Below are positions 16,988-25,335 of a stretch of 64,000 nt of DNA, one piece after another; the stretch's first letter is position 1; each line of letters starts with the position of its first letter. The notes under the pieces were generated by a model. That model searched no databases. It had not been told where the DNA came from and worked only from the letters and a program-made list of their open reading frames with translations. Source of the DNA: Streptomyces sp. VRA16 Mangrove soil (GTDB lineage: Bacteria; Actinomycetota; Actinomycetes; Streptomycetales; Streptomycetaceae); the NCBI RefSeq assembly GCF_017377775.1, contig NZ_JAFVLN010000021.1, positions 62,001-126,000 of the forward strand, in the 5' to 3' direction. A program made the position numbers and the translations under genes.

Positions 16988-17503
16988 TCAGCCCCGCTTG
17001 CGGCGCGCCAGCAGCCGGGGCAGCCCGGCCGGGACCGGATTGCGGGTCGTGGCGGGCGACGCGGGTGGCGGCGCGGCCAGTGAGCCCGCGCCCGCCGGGA
17101 CCGGGGCCGCGCCCCGCACCGGCTCAAGGCGCAGCACCCGGCACTCCCGGGCCCACCGCTCGGTCATGGTCTCCGCGTCCGGGGCGTTCAGCCGCTTGCC
17201 CTTCAGCTCGCCGACGGCCGCCTCCCAGGCCTCGCCGCCGGGCGTCAGCTCGACGACCTTCGCCTGCCAGCCGACGAGCCGGCCGCCCTTGTCCTTGCTG
17301 CGCACGGTGACCGTGGCGGCCCCGCCGTCGGTGAGGCCGGGCAGCGGCTGCTCGCCGGGCCCGTCGCCCACCACGTGCGCCGCGCCCTCGTGCCAGACGT
17401 GCCACAGCGCCCGCTCGACACCGGTGCCGCGCACCCAGATCAGCCCGGACTTCTTCGTGGCCTCCTCGACGAGGGCGGCATCGAGCAGTTCAGCAGTCGT
17501 CAT
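16988..17503 (-). CDS. Conserved hypothetical protein
   Basis: A 171-residue soluble protein, MTTAELLDAALVEEATKKSG onward. The centre (LIWVRGTGVERALWHVWHEG, TVTVRSKDKGGRLVGWQAKV) suggests a small beta-barrel like the split-barrel FMN-binding fold, but no cofactor motif can be named. The C-terminus is a Pro/Ala-rich tail ending RRKRG. It lies 22 bp upstream of the corA stop, on the same strand, and its stop converges with the lipoprotein gene. I do not assign a function. Confidence 0.7.
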   Translation of the reverse strand: MTTAELLDAALVEEATKKSGLIWVRGTGVERALWHVWHEGAAHVVGDGPGEQPLPGLTDGGAATVTVRSKDKGGRLVGWQAKVVELTPGGEAWEAAVGELKGKRLNAPDAETMTERWARECRVLRLEPVRGAAPVPAGAGSLAAPPPASPATTRNPVPAGLPRLLARRKRG

Positions 17504-17525
17504 GCGGCAAGCGTAGCCGTGGCGT

Positions 17526-18656
17526 TCACAGCCAGCCGTTGCGCTTCAGGGTGCGGTGGATGGTGATGCACGCCCCGACGGTGACGGCGAGGACCAGCGG
17601 GTAGCCGAACCGCCAGTGCAGTTCCGGCATGTACTTGAAGTTCATGCCGTACACACCGCAGACCATGGTCGGCACGGCGACGATCGCCGCCCACGCGGTG
17701 ATCTTGCGCATGTCCTCGTTCTGGGCGACGGACGCCTGCGCCAGGTTGGCCTGGAGGATCGAATTGAGCAGTTCGTCGAAGCCGATGACCTGCTCCTGGA
17801 CGCGCTCCAGGTGGTCGGCGACGTCACGGAAGTACTTCTGGATGTCCGGGTCGATCAGCCGCATCGGCCGCTCGCTCAGCAGCTGCAGCGGGCGGCGCAG
17901 CGGGGCCACGGCCCGCTTGAACTCCAGCACCTCGCGCTTGAGCTGGTAGATCCGCCCGGCGTCGGTGCCGCGCGGACCGCCCTTGCCGGTCTGCGAGAAG
18001 ACATCGGTCTCGACCTCGTCGATGTCGTCCTGCATCGCGTCGGCCACTGCCAGATAGCCGTCGACGACGTGGTCGGCGATGGCGTGCAGGACTGAGCTGG
18101 GCCCCTTGGCGAGCAGCTCGGGCTCTTCCTGGAGGCGGCGGCGCAGCGCCCGCAGCGAGCCCTGCCCGCCGTGCCGGACGGTGATGAAGAAGTCCCGGCC
18201 GGTGAAGCACATGACCTCGCCGGTCTCCACGACCTCGCTGGTGTCGGTGAGTTCGGCGTGCTCGACGTAGTGGATGGTCTTGAAGACGGCGAAGAGCGTG
18301 TCGTCGTACGGCTCCAGCTTGGGCCGCTGGTGGGCGTGGACCGCGTCCTCGACGGCCAGCGGGTGCAGGCCGAACTCGGCGGCGATCCCGGCGAACTCCT
18401 CCTCGGTCGGCTCGTGCAGGCCGATCCAGGCGAAGCCGCCGTCGCGGCGCACCTGGAGGCGGGCCTCGCGCGGCGTCAGGCAGTCGCCGGACTCGACGCG
18501 GGCGCCGTCGCGGTAGACCGCGCAGTCCACGACCGCCGAGCAGGCCGAGGGGTCGCGGGTCTGGTCGTACGAGGAGCGCGCCTCGTTCTCGTACGGGGCC
18601 ACGCTCTTGCGCAGCGAGGGGCGGACGGCGGCACGCAGGTCGCGAATCATCGACAT
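17526..18656 (-). CDS. corA: CorA-family magnesium/cobalt transport protein
   Basis: A 376-residue CorA: a long cytoplasmic alpha/beta domain, the stalk helix, and two C-terminal membrane helices. The pore signature YGMNF lies just after the first helix (VPTMVCGVYGMNFKYMPELH), followed by LVLAVTVGACITIHRTL. It forms a pentameric Mg2+ channel. The N-terminal 45 residues are an extension common in actinobacteria. The ATG at 18656 has AAGGAG seven bases upstream. A 493-bp gap lies before it. CorA also lies in this neighbourhood in M. tuberculosis (Rv1239c). Confidence 0.93.
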   Translation of the reverse strand: MSMIRDLRAAVRPSLRKSVAPYENEARSSYDQTRDPSACSAVVDCAVYRDGARVESGDCLTPREARLQVRRDGGFAWIGLHEPTEEEFAGIAAEFGLHPLAVEDAVHAHQRPKLEPYDDTLFAVFKTIHYVEHAELTDTSEVVETGEVMCFTGRDFFITVRHGGQGSLRALRRRLQEEPELLAKGPSSVLHAIADHVVDGYLAVADAMQDDIDEVETDVFSQTGKGGPRGTDAGRIYQLKREVLEFKRAVAPLRRPLQLLSERPMRLIDPDIQKYFRDVADHLERVQEQVIGFDELLNSILQANLAQASVAQNEDMRKITAWAAIVAVPTMVCGVYGMNFKYMPELHWRFGYPLVLAVTVGACITIHRTLKRNGWL

Positions 18657-19149
18657 GGGCAGGCTCCTTCGCGGGCGGGAGCCGCCGGCAGGGGCCGAAA
18701 ATCGGAACTACCCGGAATGAGGACGTCCTGGCGAGCGGGACATGCTGCACGTCCACAAAGCGGGGAGCACCGCACCGGCGCCGGGGCGGCTTCGCTTACT
18801 GATTCAGCTGCTTCGGATCTGGCAGATCGGAAGGATCAGGCGTTGACGAAGTGCTCTTCCGGCACGCGCGGGCAGCCCGAGGAACCGCTGACTGCGACTG
18901 CGAAGTGAGATACGGGCCTATCGGCCGGAAGAACGGGTGGTACTGCACGGTCGACTTCGATCCATGACAGCCCCACCTCCTCCGGCCGGTCCCCCGTGGG
19001 GGACGTCTCATCCCCTCGTGGAGGACGTCTGCGGGTCGGGATCCGAGAGCACGCTCCGCGTACCGTCCCGACCAGCGGCCAACACTATCAGCCGACTGAA
19101 GAAGCAAGCCCCGCCTTTACCCGTTCCATGCGAGTTCTATGCTCGCGGG
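18657..19149. other. Divergent region between corA and the SUFU-domain gene
   Basis: 493 bp without a firmly supported gene; it must hold both promoters. Two near-identical 14-bp direct repeats (CGTGGGGGACGTCT at 18995-19008 and CGTGGAGGACGTCT at 19017-19030) are each centred on the palindrome GACGTC. A 46-codon reading frame on the minus strand (18836-18976, GTG start) precedes corA. I see no match to the Mg-sensing M-box riboswitch. Confidence 0.55.
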
Positions 19150-19743
19150 ATGGGAGATGTTCTTGCGCTTGTAGAGGCCCGGCTCCGTACGGCCCTGGGC
19201 GAGCCGGACGCGCGCGCGGCGGTCACGTTCCTCGGCACCGACCGCATCGAAGTGCTGCGCTTCACGGGCGGCGACACCGAGGGGGTCGTGCGCTACGCGA
19301 CCCTCGGGATGTCGGCGGCCCCGATGTCCGACCCGACCGCGGCCCTCGCCGACCCGGTCAAGGGGCCGCGCGCGGAACTGGTCCTGACGGTCCGTGCGGG
19401 CCTCGCCGACACCGACAAGGTGCTCCGCCCGCTCGCGGTGCTCGCGGCCTCGCCGCAGGTGGAGGGCGTGATCGTGGCCCCGGGCGCGTCGCTGGACGTG
19501 GGCGAACCGCTCTGGCCGGACGCCCCGTTCACCTCCGTCCTGGTGGCGGAGCCGGGAGGCTTGGTGGAGGACCTGGAACTGGACGAGCCCATGGATCCCG
19601 TACGTTTTCTGCCGCTGCTGCCCATGACGCAGAACGAGGCGGCCTGGAAGCGGGTGCACGGCGCGGCCGCGCTGCAGGAGAAGTGGCTGAACGGCGGGAC
19701 GGACCTGCGCGATCCGCTGCGCAGGTCCGTCTCCCTCGACTGA
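19150..19743 (+). CDS. Suppressor-of-fused (SUFU) domain protein
   Basis: A 197-residue soluble protein that fits bacterial members of the suppressor-of-fused family: DRIEVLRFTGGDTEGVVRYATLGMS in the N-terminal half, ELVLTVRAG in the middle, and FLPLLPMTQNEAAWKRVHGA near the end. In animals SUFU regulates Hedgehog signalling; in bacteria the domain is often linked to immunity proteins or is unassigned. No toxin or secretion gene is next to it here. The ATG at 19150 has no clear Shine-Dalgarno site and may be a leaderless start. It converges on the MFS gene, 3 bp between the stops. Confidence 0.82.
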   Translation: MGDVLALVEARLRTALGEPDARAAVTFLGTDRIEVLRFTGGDTEGVVRYATLGMSAAPMSDPTAALADPVKGPRAELVLTVRAGLADTDKVLRPLAVLAASPQVEGVIVAPGASLDVGEPLWPDAPFTSVLVAEPGGLVEDLELDEPMDPVRFLPLLPMTQNEAAWKRVHGAAALQEKWLNGGTDLRDPLRRSVSLD

Positions 19744-19746
19744 CGG

Positions 19747-21003
19747 TCAGTCGGCGAAGACGGTGACGCCGTCCTCGGTGGCGTGCTTCGGCTCCAGCTC
19801 CTCGGCCTCGTGGGTGAGCGCGCTCCTGCGCACCCCGACCACGACCGCGCCGAGGACCGCCGTGACCGCGGCGACCACGAACGGGATGTGGATGTTGCTC
19901 CACTCCTCGATCTTCGGGGCGAAGTAGGGCGCGGCCGCGGCGGCGAACCACCGGACGAAGTTGTAGCCGGCGGAGGCCACGGGCCGCGGCGCGTCCGAGA
20001 CGCCGAGGGCCAGCTCGGTGTACACGGTGTTGTTCACGCCGATGAAGGCGCCGGACAGGATCGTGCAGACGATGGCCGCGGTGTGGCTGCCGTAGCCGAG
20101 CACGAGCACGTCCACGGCGAGCAGGACCAGCGAGCCGCCGAGCACCTTGAGCGAGCCGAACCTGGCCTGCATGCGGGGCGCCACGATCACCGAGAACAGC
20201 GCGAGCAGCACACCCCAGGCGAAGAACACGCCGCCCGACTTGTACGGGGTCATGTCCAGCACGAACGGGGTGAAGGCCAGCACCGTGAAGAACGTGTAGT
20301 TGTAGAAGAACGCCGAGACCGCAGCCGAGGCGAGGCCGCCGTGGCCCAGCGCCTTGATCGGGTCGAGCAGTGAGGTCTTCTGCGCGGGCTTCGGCTGTTC
20401 CTTCAGGAACAGCGTGATGCAGACGAACCCGACGGCCATCAGCGCGGCGGTGCCGAAGAAGGGGTAGCGCCAGCTGGCGTTGCCGAGCAGGGCGCCCACC
20501 AGCGGCCCGCACGCCATGCCGAGGCCGAGCGCGGACTCGTAGAGCAGGATCGCCGCGGCGGAGCCGCCGGCCGCGGCGCCGACGATGACGGCCAGCGCGG
20601 TCGACACGAACAGCGCGTTGCCCAGGCCCCATCCGGCGCGGAAGCCGACCAACTGGCCGACCGAACCCGAGGTGCCGGCGAGCGCCGCGAAGACGACGAC
20701 CAGCGCGAGCCCGACGAGCAGGGTCTTCTTGCCGCCGATCCGGCTGGAGACGAACCCGGTCACCAGCATCGCGATCGCGGTGATGAGGAAGTACGAGGTG
20801 AAGAGCAGGGAGACCTGACTCGGTGTCGCATCGAGGCCCTGCGCGATGGACGGCAGGATCGGGTCGACGAGCCCGATGCCCATGAAGGCGACGACGGATG
20901 CCCCGGCGGTCGCCCAGACCGCCTTCGGCTGACGCAGGATGCCGCCGGCACCTGCGTCGAACGTGTCCCCTTCGGCGGGACCTCCTGTACTGCTGTGGCT
21001 CAT
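19747..21003 (-). CDS. MFS transporter (drug/metabolite exporter type)
   Basis: A 418-residue major facilitator protein with about 12 membrane helices. The first helix, ending GIGLVDPILPSIAQGLDATPSQVSLL, is typical of drug:H+ antiporters, and SSRIGGKKTLLVG is the loop 2-3 motif A region. The start MSHSSTGG at 21003 is preferred over 21042, because the latter lies inside the candidate promoter's transcript start. A strong promoter lies 40-70 bp upstream and contains a short inverted repeat, suggesting control by a local repressor not encoded in this window. The substrate is unknown. Confidence 0.9.
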   Translation of the reverse strand: MSHSSTGGPAEGDTFDAGAGGILRQPKAVWATAGASVVAFMGIGLVDPILPSIAQGLDATPSQVSLLFTSYFLITAIAMLVTGFVSSRIGGKKTLLVGLALVVVFAALAGTSGSVGQLVGFRAGWGLGNALFVSTALAVIVGAAAGGSAAAILLYESALGLGMACGPLVGALLGNASWRYPFFGTAALMAVGFVCITLFLKEQPKPAQKTSLLDPIKALGHGGLASAAVSAFFYNYTFFTVLAFTPFVLDMTPYKSGGVFFAWGVLLALFSVIVAPRMQARFGSLKVLGGSLVLLAVDVLVLGYGSHTAAIVCTILSGAFIGVNNTVYTELALGVSDAPRPVASAGYNFVRWFAAAAAPYFAPKIEEWSNIHIPFVVAAVTAVLGAVVVGVRRSALTHEAEELEPKHATEDGVTVFAD

Positions 21004-21042
21004 GCCCGTGACCTCTTCCGTCGAGATGGTTGACGTATGCAC

Positions 21043-21072
21043 ATAATAAGTTAGAGCCGCTAATTAATGCAA
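21043..21072 (-). promoter_or_regulatory. Promoter of the MFS gene with possible operator
   Basis: On the minus strand, TTGCAT (21067-21072) and TATTAT (21043-21048) with an 18-bp spacer, a good match to a housekeeping promoter. The spacer contains the inverted repeat TTAG-N5-CTAA (21051-21063), a possible repressor site. The region is strikingly AT-rich for this genome. Confidence 0.6.
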
Positions 21073-21172
21073 GCTACATCTATATTTACCCGTGAGGTCG
21101 GGAGGTACCGGCGCACTCCGGACGGGTGATCGTCCTTGACGCGGCGCGGGACGGGGAGGACCGTGGGGCCCT

Positions 21173-21811
21173 ATGAGGGGCGAACCCAGTTGCCCGAAGT
21201 GTGGTGGCCGGGTCAGGGCTCCCGGACTCTTTGCCGACTCCTGGCAGTGCGATGTGCACGGGACCGTGCATCCGCTGCAGCCTGTGATCCCGCCCAGCGT
21301 CGAGGCCCTCAGTGTCGTGGTGCGTCGCGCCGAGGTACCCGTGTGGATGCCGTGGCCCCTGCCCGTCGGCTGGCTCTTCACGGGCGTGGCCAACGCGGGG
21401 GACGACCGGCACGGCGGCCGCGGCACCGCCGTCGCCTGCTCGGGGCCCGCACCGCTCGGCGGCATCGGTGAGCTGGTGCTCGTCGCGGAGGAGCTCGGCG
21501 TCGGCCTCGGCGCCCGCTACGCCGGCATCGACGGGCCCGACCCCGGACCGCACATGGACGTCGTCGGCCCGCCGCACGCCAAGGTGGTCGCCGCCGGGCG
21601 GCCCACCCCGCTGTGGCACGTGCAGGGCGCCCCCGACGACCGCGCCGTCTTCGCCGGCGAGGCGCGCGGCCTGTGGCTGTGGGCGATCGTCTGGCCCGCC
21701 CAGTCCGGACTGCTGATGTACGACGAGCTGGTCCTCACCGATCTGCGGGACGCGGGCGCCGAGGTGGAACTGCTGCCGTGCGGGGCGCTGTCGCCGCGCA
21801 TCATGCAGTGA
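21173..21811 (+). CDS. DUF6758-type zinc-ribbon protein
   Basis: A 212-residue conserved Streptomyces protein. It begins MRGEPSCPKCGGRVRAPG with a second pair-like site CDVHG (about residues 26-30), so the N-terminus is probably a small zinc ribbon. The rest is a mixed alpha/beta domain with many Trp and Pro (VPVWMPWPLPVGWLFTGV, LWLWAIVWPAQSGLLMYDEL). I recall this as DUF6758, with no known function. The ATG follows GGGGAGGACC. It is divergent from the MFS gene and precedes the PHP gene on the same strand. Confidence 0.82.
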   Translation: MRGEPSCPKCGGRVRAPGLFADSWQCDVHGTVHPLQPVIPPSVEALSVVVRRAEVPVWMPWPLPVGWLFTGVANAGDDRHGGRGTAVACSGPAPLGGIGELVLVAEELGVGLGARYAGIDGPDPGPHMDVVGPPHAKVVAAGRPTPLWHVQGAPDDRAVFAGEARGLWLWAIVWPAQSGLLMYDELVLTDLRDAGAEVELLPCGALSPRIMQ

Positions 21812-21921
21812 CGCCGGGCCCGCGCCGACGCTGTGGGCGGCCGGTGAGGGCGCTGTACGAGTAAGGGGTCCGGCCCGGGTTCGGCCGTGACCGGGGTGCG
21901 TGAAATCCCCGTTATCCTTGT

Positions 21922-21947
21922 GGGGCCCCACCTGTCGGCGGGGCCCC
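21922..21947 (+). terminator. GC hairpin between DUF6758 and the PHP gene
   Basis: Two copies of GGGGCCCC (21922-21929 and 21940-21947) can pair across 10 bases, followed by TTCCGTTG. It may end the DUF6758 transcript or lie in the PHP leader, because a TATCCT -10-like element lies just before it (21914-21919). Confidence 0.5.
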
Positions 21948-21983
21948 TTCCGTTGTCCGTCCGAGAGCCTGGAGTACGCAGCC

Positions 21984-22856
21984 GTGCGCATCGATCTGCA
22001 CACCCACTCCACCGCTTCCGACGGCACGGACAGCCCGGCCGAGCTGGTGCGCAATGCCGCCGCCGCGGGTCTGGACGTCGTGGCGCTCACCGATCACGAC
22101 ACCACGCGCGGGTACGCCGAGGCGATCGCGGCGCTCCACGGCCTGTCGACGGGGCTCACCCTCGTCACCGGCGCGGAGCTCTCCTGCCGCGTCGACGGCG
22201 TGAGCCTGCACATGCTGGCGTACCTCTTCGACCCGGAGAACGCCGAACTGCTCGCCGAGCGCGAGCTGGTCCGCGACGACCGGGTGCCGCGCGCCAAAGG
22301 CATGATCGCCAAGCTGAACGACCTCGGCGTCCCGGTCACCTGGGAGCAGGTCGCCCGCATCGCGGGCGACGGCTCGGTCGGCCGCCCGCACATCGCCACC
22401 GCGCTCGTCGAGCTCGGCGTCGTGCCCACGGTCTCCGACGCGTTCACCGAGCAGTGGCTCGCCAACGACGGCCGCGCCTACGTCGACAAGCACGAGACCG
22501 ACCCCTTCGAGGCGATCCGCCTGGTGAAGGCGGCCGGCGGCGTCACCGTCTTCGCGCACCCGGGCGCCGCCAAGCGTGGTCGGACGGTCCCGGAGACGAC
22601 GATCGCGAAGCTCGCCGAGGCCGGTCTCGACGGCATCGAGGTCGACCACATGGACCACGACGAGCCGACCCGAGAGCGTCTGCGCGGCCTCGCCGCCGAC
22701 GTGGGCCTGCTGACCACCGGCTCATCGGACTACCACGGCAGCCGCAAGACGTGTGTGCTCGGCGAGTACACCACCGACCCCGAGATCTACGGGGAGATCA
22801 CGCGCCGCGCCACGGGCGCCTTCCCGGTGCCGGGCGCCGGCGGGCAGCGCGCCTGA
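21984..22856 (+). CDS. PHP-domain metal-dependent phosphoesterase
   Basis: A 290-residue PHP-family protein. IDLHTHSTASDGTDSP (start of the protein), TDHDTTRGYAEA and GAELSC give the metal-binding His/Asp residues; VFAHPG and SSDYHG complete the site. The relatives of this length, such as RNase AM/YciV, are 3',5'-nucleotide bisphosphatases or 5'-3' exoribonucleases. GTG 21984 is chosen because the family begins just before IDLHTHS. The gene precedes marC by 115 bp. Confidence 0.9.
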   Translation: MRIDLHTHSTASDGTDSPAELVRNAAAAGLDVVALTDHDTTRGYAEAIAALHGLSTGLTLVTGAELSCRVDGVSLHMLAYLFDPENAELLAERELVRDDRVPRAKGMIAKLNDLGVPVTWEQVARIAGDGSVGRPHIATALVELGVVPTVSDAFTEQWLANDGRAYVDKHETDPFEAIRLVKAAGGVTVFAHPGAAKRGRTVPETTIAKLAEAGLDGIEVDHMDHDEPTRERLRGLAADVGLLTTGSSDYHGSRKTCVLGEYTTDPEIYGEITRRATGAFPVPGAGGQRA

Positions 22857-22971
22857 CCGACGTACACCGACGCGCGGCCGGTCCGCGTGCGCCCGTACGC
22901 CCCCTCCCGCTCACCCTCTCCCCTTCACGCGCGCTCCCGCACGCGCTCGACCCCGCAAGGCAAGCCCCACT

Positions 22972-23577
22972 GTGTTCGACGTCGCCGTCTTCGGATCCCT
23001 TTTTCTCACGCTTTTCGTGATTATGGATCCCCCCGGAATCACCCCGATCTTCCTCGCCCTCACCGCGGGCCGTCCCGCCAAGGTCCAGAAGCGGATGGCC
23101 TTCCAGGCCGTCTGCGTCGCCTTCGGTGTCATCGCCGTCTTCGGCGTCCTGGGCCAGCGGATCCTCGACTATCTGCATGTCTCCGTGCCCGCCCTGATGA
23201 TCGCGGGCGGCCTGCTCCTGCTGCTGATCGCGCTCGATCTGCTGACCGGCAAGACGGACGAGCCGAAGCAGACCAAGGACGTGAACGTCGCCCTGGTCCC
23301 GCTCGGCATGCCGCTGCTCGCCGGGCCCGGCGCCATCGTCTCGGTGATCCTCGCCGTCCAGAAGGCCGACTCCTTCGCGACCCAGGTCTCGGTCTGGACC
23401 GCGATCCTCGCGATCCATGTCGTCCTCTGGGTCGTCATGCGGTACTCGCTGGTGATCATCCGCGTCATCAAGGACGGCGGCGTGGTCCTGGTGACCCGGC
23501 TCGCGGGCATGATGCTCTCGGCGATCGCCGTGCAGCAGATCATCAACGGCGTGACCCAGGTGATCCAGGGCGCCTGA
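22972..23577 (+). CDS. MarC-family integral membrane protein
   Basis: A 201-residue inner-membrane protein with about six helices. It begins VFDVAVFGSLFLTLFVIMDP, continues PGITPIFLALTAG, and has PLGMPLLAGPGAI in the middle, all features of the MarC/UPF0056 family. The name comes from an old association with antibiotic resistance that was later withdrawn; the function is unknown. GTG 22972 gives the expected N-terminus. A strong terminator lies 28 bp after the stop. Confidence 0.9.
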   Translation: MFDVAVFGSLFLTLFVIMDPPGITPIFLALTAGRPAKVQKRMAFQAVCVAFGVIAVFGVLGQRILDYLHVSVPALMIAGGLLLLLIALDLLTGKTDEPKQTKDVNVALVPLGMPLLAGPGAIVSVILAVQKADSFATQVSVWTAILAIHVVLWVVMRYSLVIIRVIKDGGVVLVTRLAGMMLSAIAVQQIINGVTQVIQGA

Positions 23578-23605
23578 GGCCCCGCCGGGCGGGTCCCGGT
23601 ACGCG

Positions 23606-23642
23606 CGAAGCCCCCGTACGCACCGTGCGTACGGGGGCTTCG
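23606..23642. terminator. Bidirectional hairpin terminator
   Basis: A perfect 17-bp stem (CGAAGCCCCCGTACGCA and its complement) with loop ccg, between the convergent marC and the 50-residue gene. It is suited to stopping both transcripts. Confidence 0.9.
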
Positions 23643-23663
23643 AAGTGTGTGAGTCGCTGTCCG

Positions 23664-23816
23664 TTACGAAGCGGACGACTCGGCCGGGCGGATGTAGAGG
23701 CGCTGCCCGATGGCAGCGGCCTGCTGAACGATCCGGTTGACGGAGGCGGCGTCCACGACGGTGGTGTCCACGGCGGTGCCGTCGACGTCGTCGAGTCGCA
23801 TGATTTCGAAGCGCAT
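23664..23816 (-). CDS. Small conserved-looking 50-residue protein
   Basis: A 50-residue reading frame beginning MRFEIMRLDDVDGTAVDTTV and ending AESSAS. The ATG is preceded by AAGGGAGAAGCCC, a strong Shine-Dalgarno site at correct spacing, and third positions are GC-rich, so I regard it as a real gene. It has no membrane helix or cysteines; the middle (VDAASVNRIVQQAAAIGQRL) should be an amphipathic helix. It lies alone between the marC terminator and the NYN gene. Function unknown. Confidence 0.8.
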   Translation of the reverse strand: MRFEIMRLDDVDGTAVDTTVVDAASVNRIVQQAAAIGQRLYIRPAESSAS

Positions 23817-24017
23817 GGGCTTCTCCCTTCGTCTGGTGATCCTCCTGAAGGAGAACTACTGGTGCAGGTCAACAGTGTTGCCCCGCCGTACGGCCAGGCG
23901 GTTGCCTGACCGTTAAGAGTGGATTGCGTGGCTACAGTGCCCCGCGTTCTGTATGGGTACAACGGGTTGCCCCCTGCAAACATTCCCTACGCTAAGGAAA
24001 TTTTTCGAGAACCTAAT

Positions 24018-24029
24018 TACTCGTGAGTA
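24018..24029. promoter_or_regulatory. 12-bp palindrome, possible TetR-type operator
   Basis: TACTCGTGAGTA is a perfect palindrome in an AT-rich segment, about 50 bp before the NYN-domain start. Spacing and form resemble TetR-family operators. No cognate regulator is adjacent. Confidence 0.45.
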
Positions 24030-24076
24030 GCGGGACTGGTTGTACACAGGGCGTGACCGCCGGGACAATGGCTGCG

Positions 24077-24982
24077 ATGAACGACGACACCCCGGCGCAG
24101 GCCGACCTGGCCACTCGTATCGACGTCACGAACGACCTGCTCAGGCGGATGCTCGCCGAGGTCGCGAAGACGCCGTCGACCCATGCGATCTTCGTCGACG
24201 CCGGTTACCTGTACGCCGCCGCAGGGCGTCTGGTCGCGGGCACCGAGGACCGGCGCGCCTTCGACCTCGACGCCGAAGGGATCATCGACGCCCTCATCGA
24301 CAAGGCCCGCACGATCTTCGCGGACAGCCGGCTGCTGCGCGTGTACTGGTACGACGGCGCGCGGCGCCGCATCCACACCACCGAGCAGCAGTCGATCGCC
24401 GAGCTGCCCGACGTCAAGGTCCGCCTCGGCAACCTGAACGCCAACAACCAGCAGAAGGGCGTCGACTCCCTCATCAGGAGCGACCTTGAATCACTGGCCA
24501 GGCACCGCGCCATCAGCGACGCCGCCCTGCTCGGCGGCGACGAGGACCTGGTCTCCGCGGTCGAGGCGGCGCAGGGCTACGGCGCGCGCGTCCACCTGTG
24601 GGGCATCGAGGCCCCGGAGGGCCGCAATCAGGCCGAGCCGCTGCTGTGGGAGGTCGACAGTCAGCGCACCCTCGACCTCGAATTCGTGAAGCCGTATGTC
24701 TCGCGCCGCACCACCGCCTCGTACGAGAACGCGGACCAGCCCCGCCCGGGCCGCGACCAGGTCCGCTTCGTCGGGGCCCAGATCGCGGCGCACTGGCTGG
24801 GGGAGCGCGGCACGGAAGCCCTCGTCCAGCTGCTGCCGGGCTACCCCTACCTGCCGGGTTCCGACGACCAGAAGCTGCTCGTCGAGGCGGAGGAGATGCT
24901 GCAGTACTCGCTGCGCGGCCAGGCCGATCTGCGCCGGGCGCTGCGCGACGGGTTCTGGAGCCATCTTCAGGCGCAGTACTAG
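24077..24982 (+). CDS. NYN-domain (PIN-like) protein
   Basis: A 301-residue protein with an N-terminal NYN/LabA-like domain: HAIFVDAGYLYAAAGRL with the first acidic residue, LLRVYWYDGARRR, KGVDSLIRSDLESLARH, and LGGDEDLVSAVEAAQGYGA with the later acidic cluster. This PIN-like fold usually cuts RNA. The C-terminal third (from about residue 215) is helical with no motif I know. I prefer ATG 24077; ATG 24068 and GTG 24023 are also in frame. It is a single gene with a palindrome upstream. Confidence 0.85.
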   Translation: MNDDTPAQADLATRIDVTNDLLRRMLAEVAKTPSTHAIFVDAGYLYAAAGRLVAGTEDRRAFDLDAEGIIDALIDKARTIFADSRLLRVYWYDGARRRIHTTEQQSIAELPDVKVRLGNLNANNQQKGVDSLIRSDLESLARHRAISDAALLGGDEDLVSAVEAAQGYGARVHLWGIEAPEGRNQAEPLLWEVDSQRTLDLEFVKPYVSRRTTASYENADQPRPGRDQVRFVGAQIAAHWLGERGTEALVQLLPGYPYLPGSDDQKLLVEAEEMLQYSLRGQADLRRALRDGFWSHLQAQY

Positions 24983-25335
24983 GGCGTGTGCCGAAAGTCC
25001 CCTACGCCCCGCTCCGCGGTCTGCCCGTGCCCGCCGACGCGGTGGCCGCCGACGCGGTGGCCGCGGCGGACGGCCGGTTCTGCTGCCGCGGGCCGGTCTC
25101 GGGGGCGGCCGGTTCTGCTGCCGCGGGCCGGTCTCGGTCCGGCTGTTCAGCCCGGGCGGCCCGGCCGGCAGCGCCCCGACTTCCTTGGCTTCGGTCCCGT
25201 TGCGGCCGCGGGCGGTTATCTGCTCGACCTCGACGCCGACGGGCGTTTCGGTACGCCGCGCGCGTGCGCGCCGGACGCCGCGGGGCAGGGGGCACCTCCC
25301 AGCGGTGGCGGGGGGAGGGGCTTTCGGTGCAGGCC
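24983..25335. other. Repeat-bearing gap between the NYN and hydrolase genes
   Basis: 353 bp between two convergent genes with no supported coding sequence. It holds a 15-bp tandem duplication (GCCGACGCGGTGGCC at 25033-25047 and 25048-25062) and a 31-bp exact direct repeat (25072-25102 and 25107-25137, period 35 bp). I see no clear terminator hairpin. Confidence 0.7.

Noticed and set aside
18657..19149. M-box magnesium riboswitch before corA
   Set aside because: The region is long enough, but none of the conserved M-box core segments was found on the minus strand.
24983..25335. A small coding gene in the gap after the NYN gene
   Set aside because: The frames here are made of repeated sequence, lack Shine-Dalgarno sites and have no recognisable composition.
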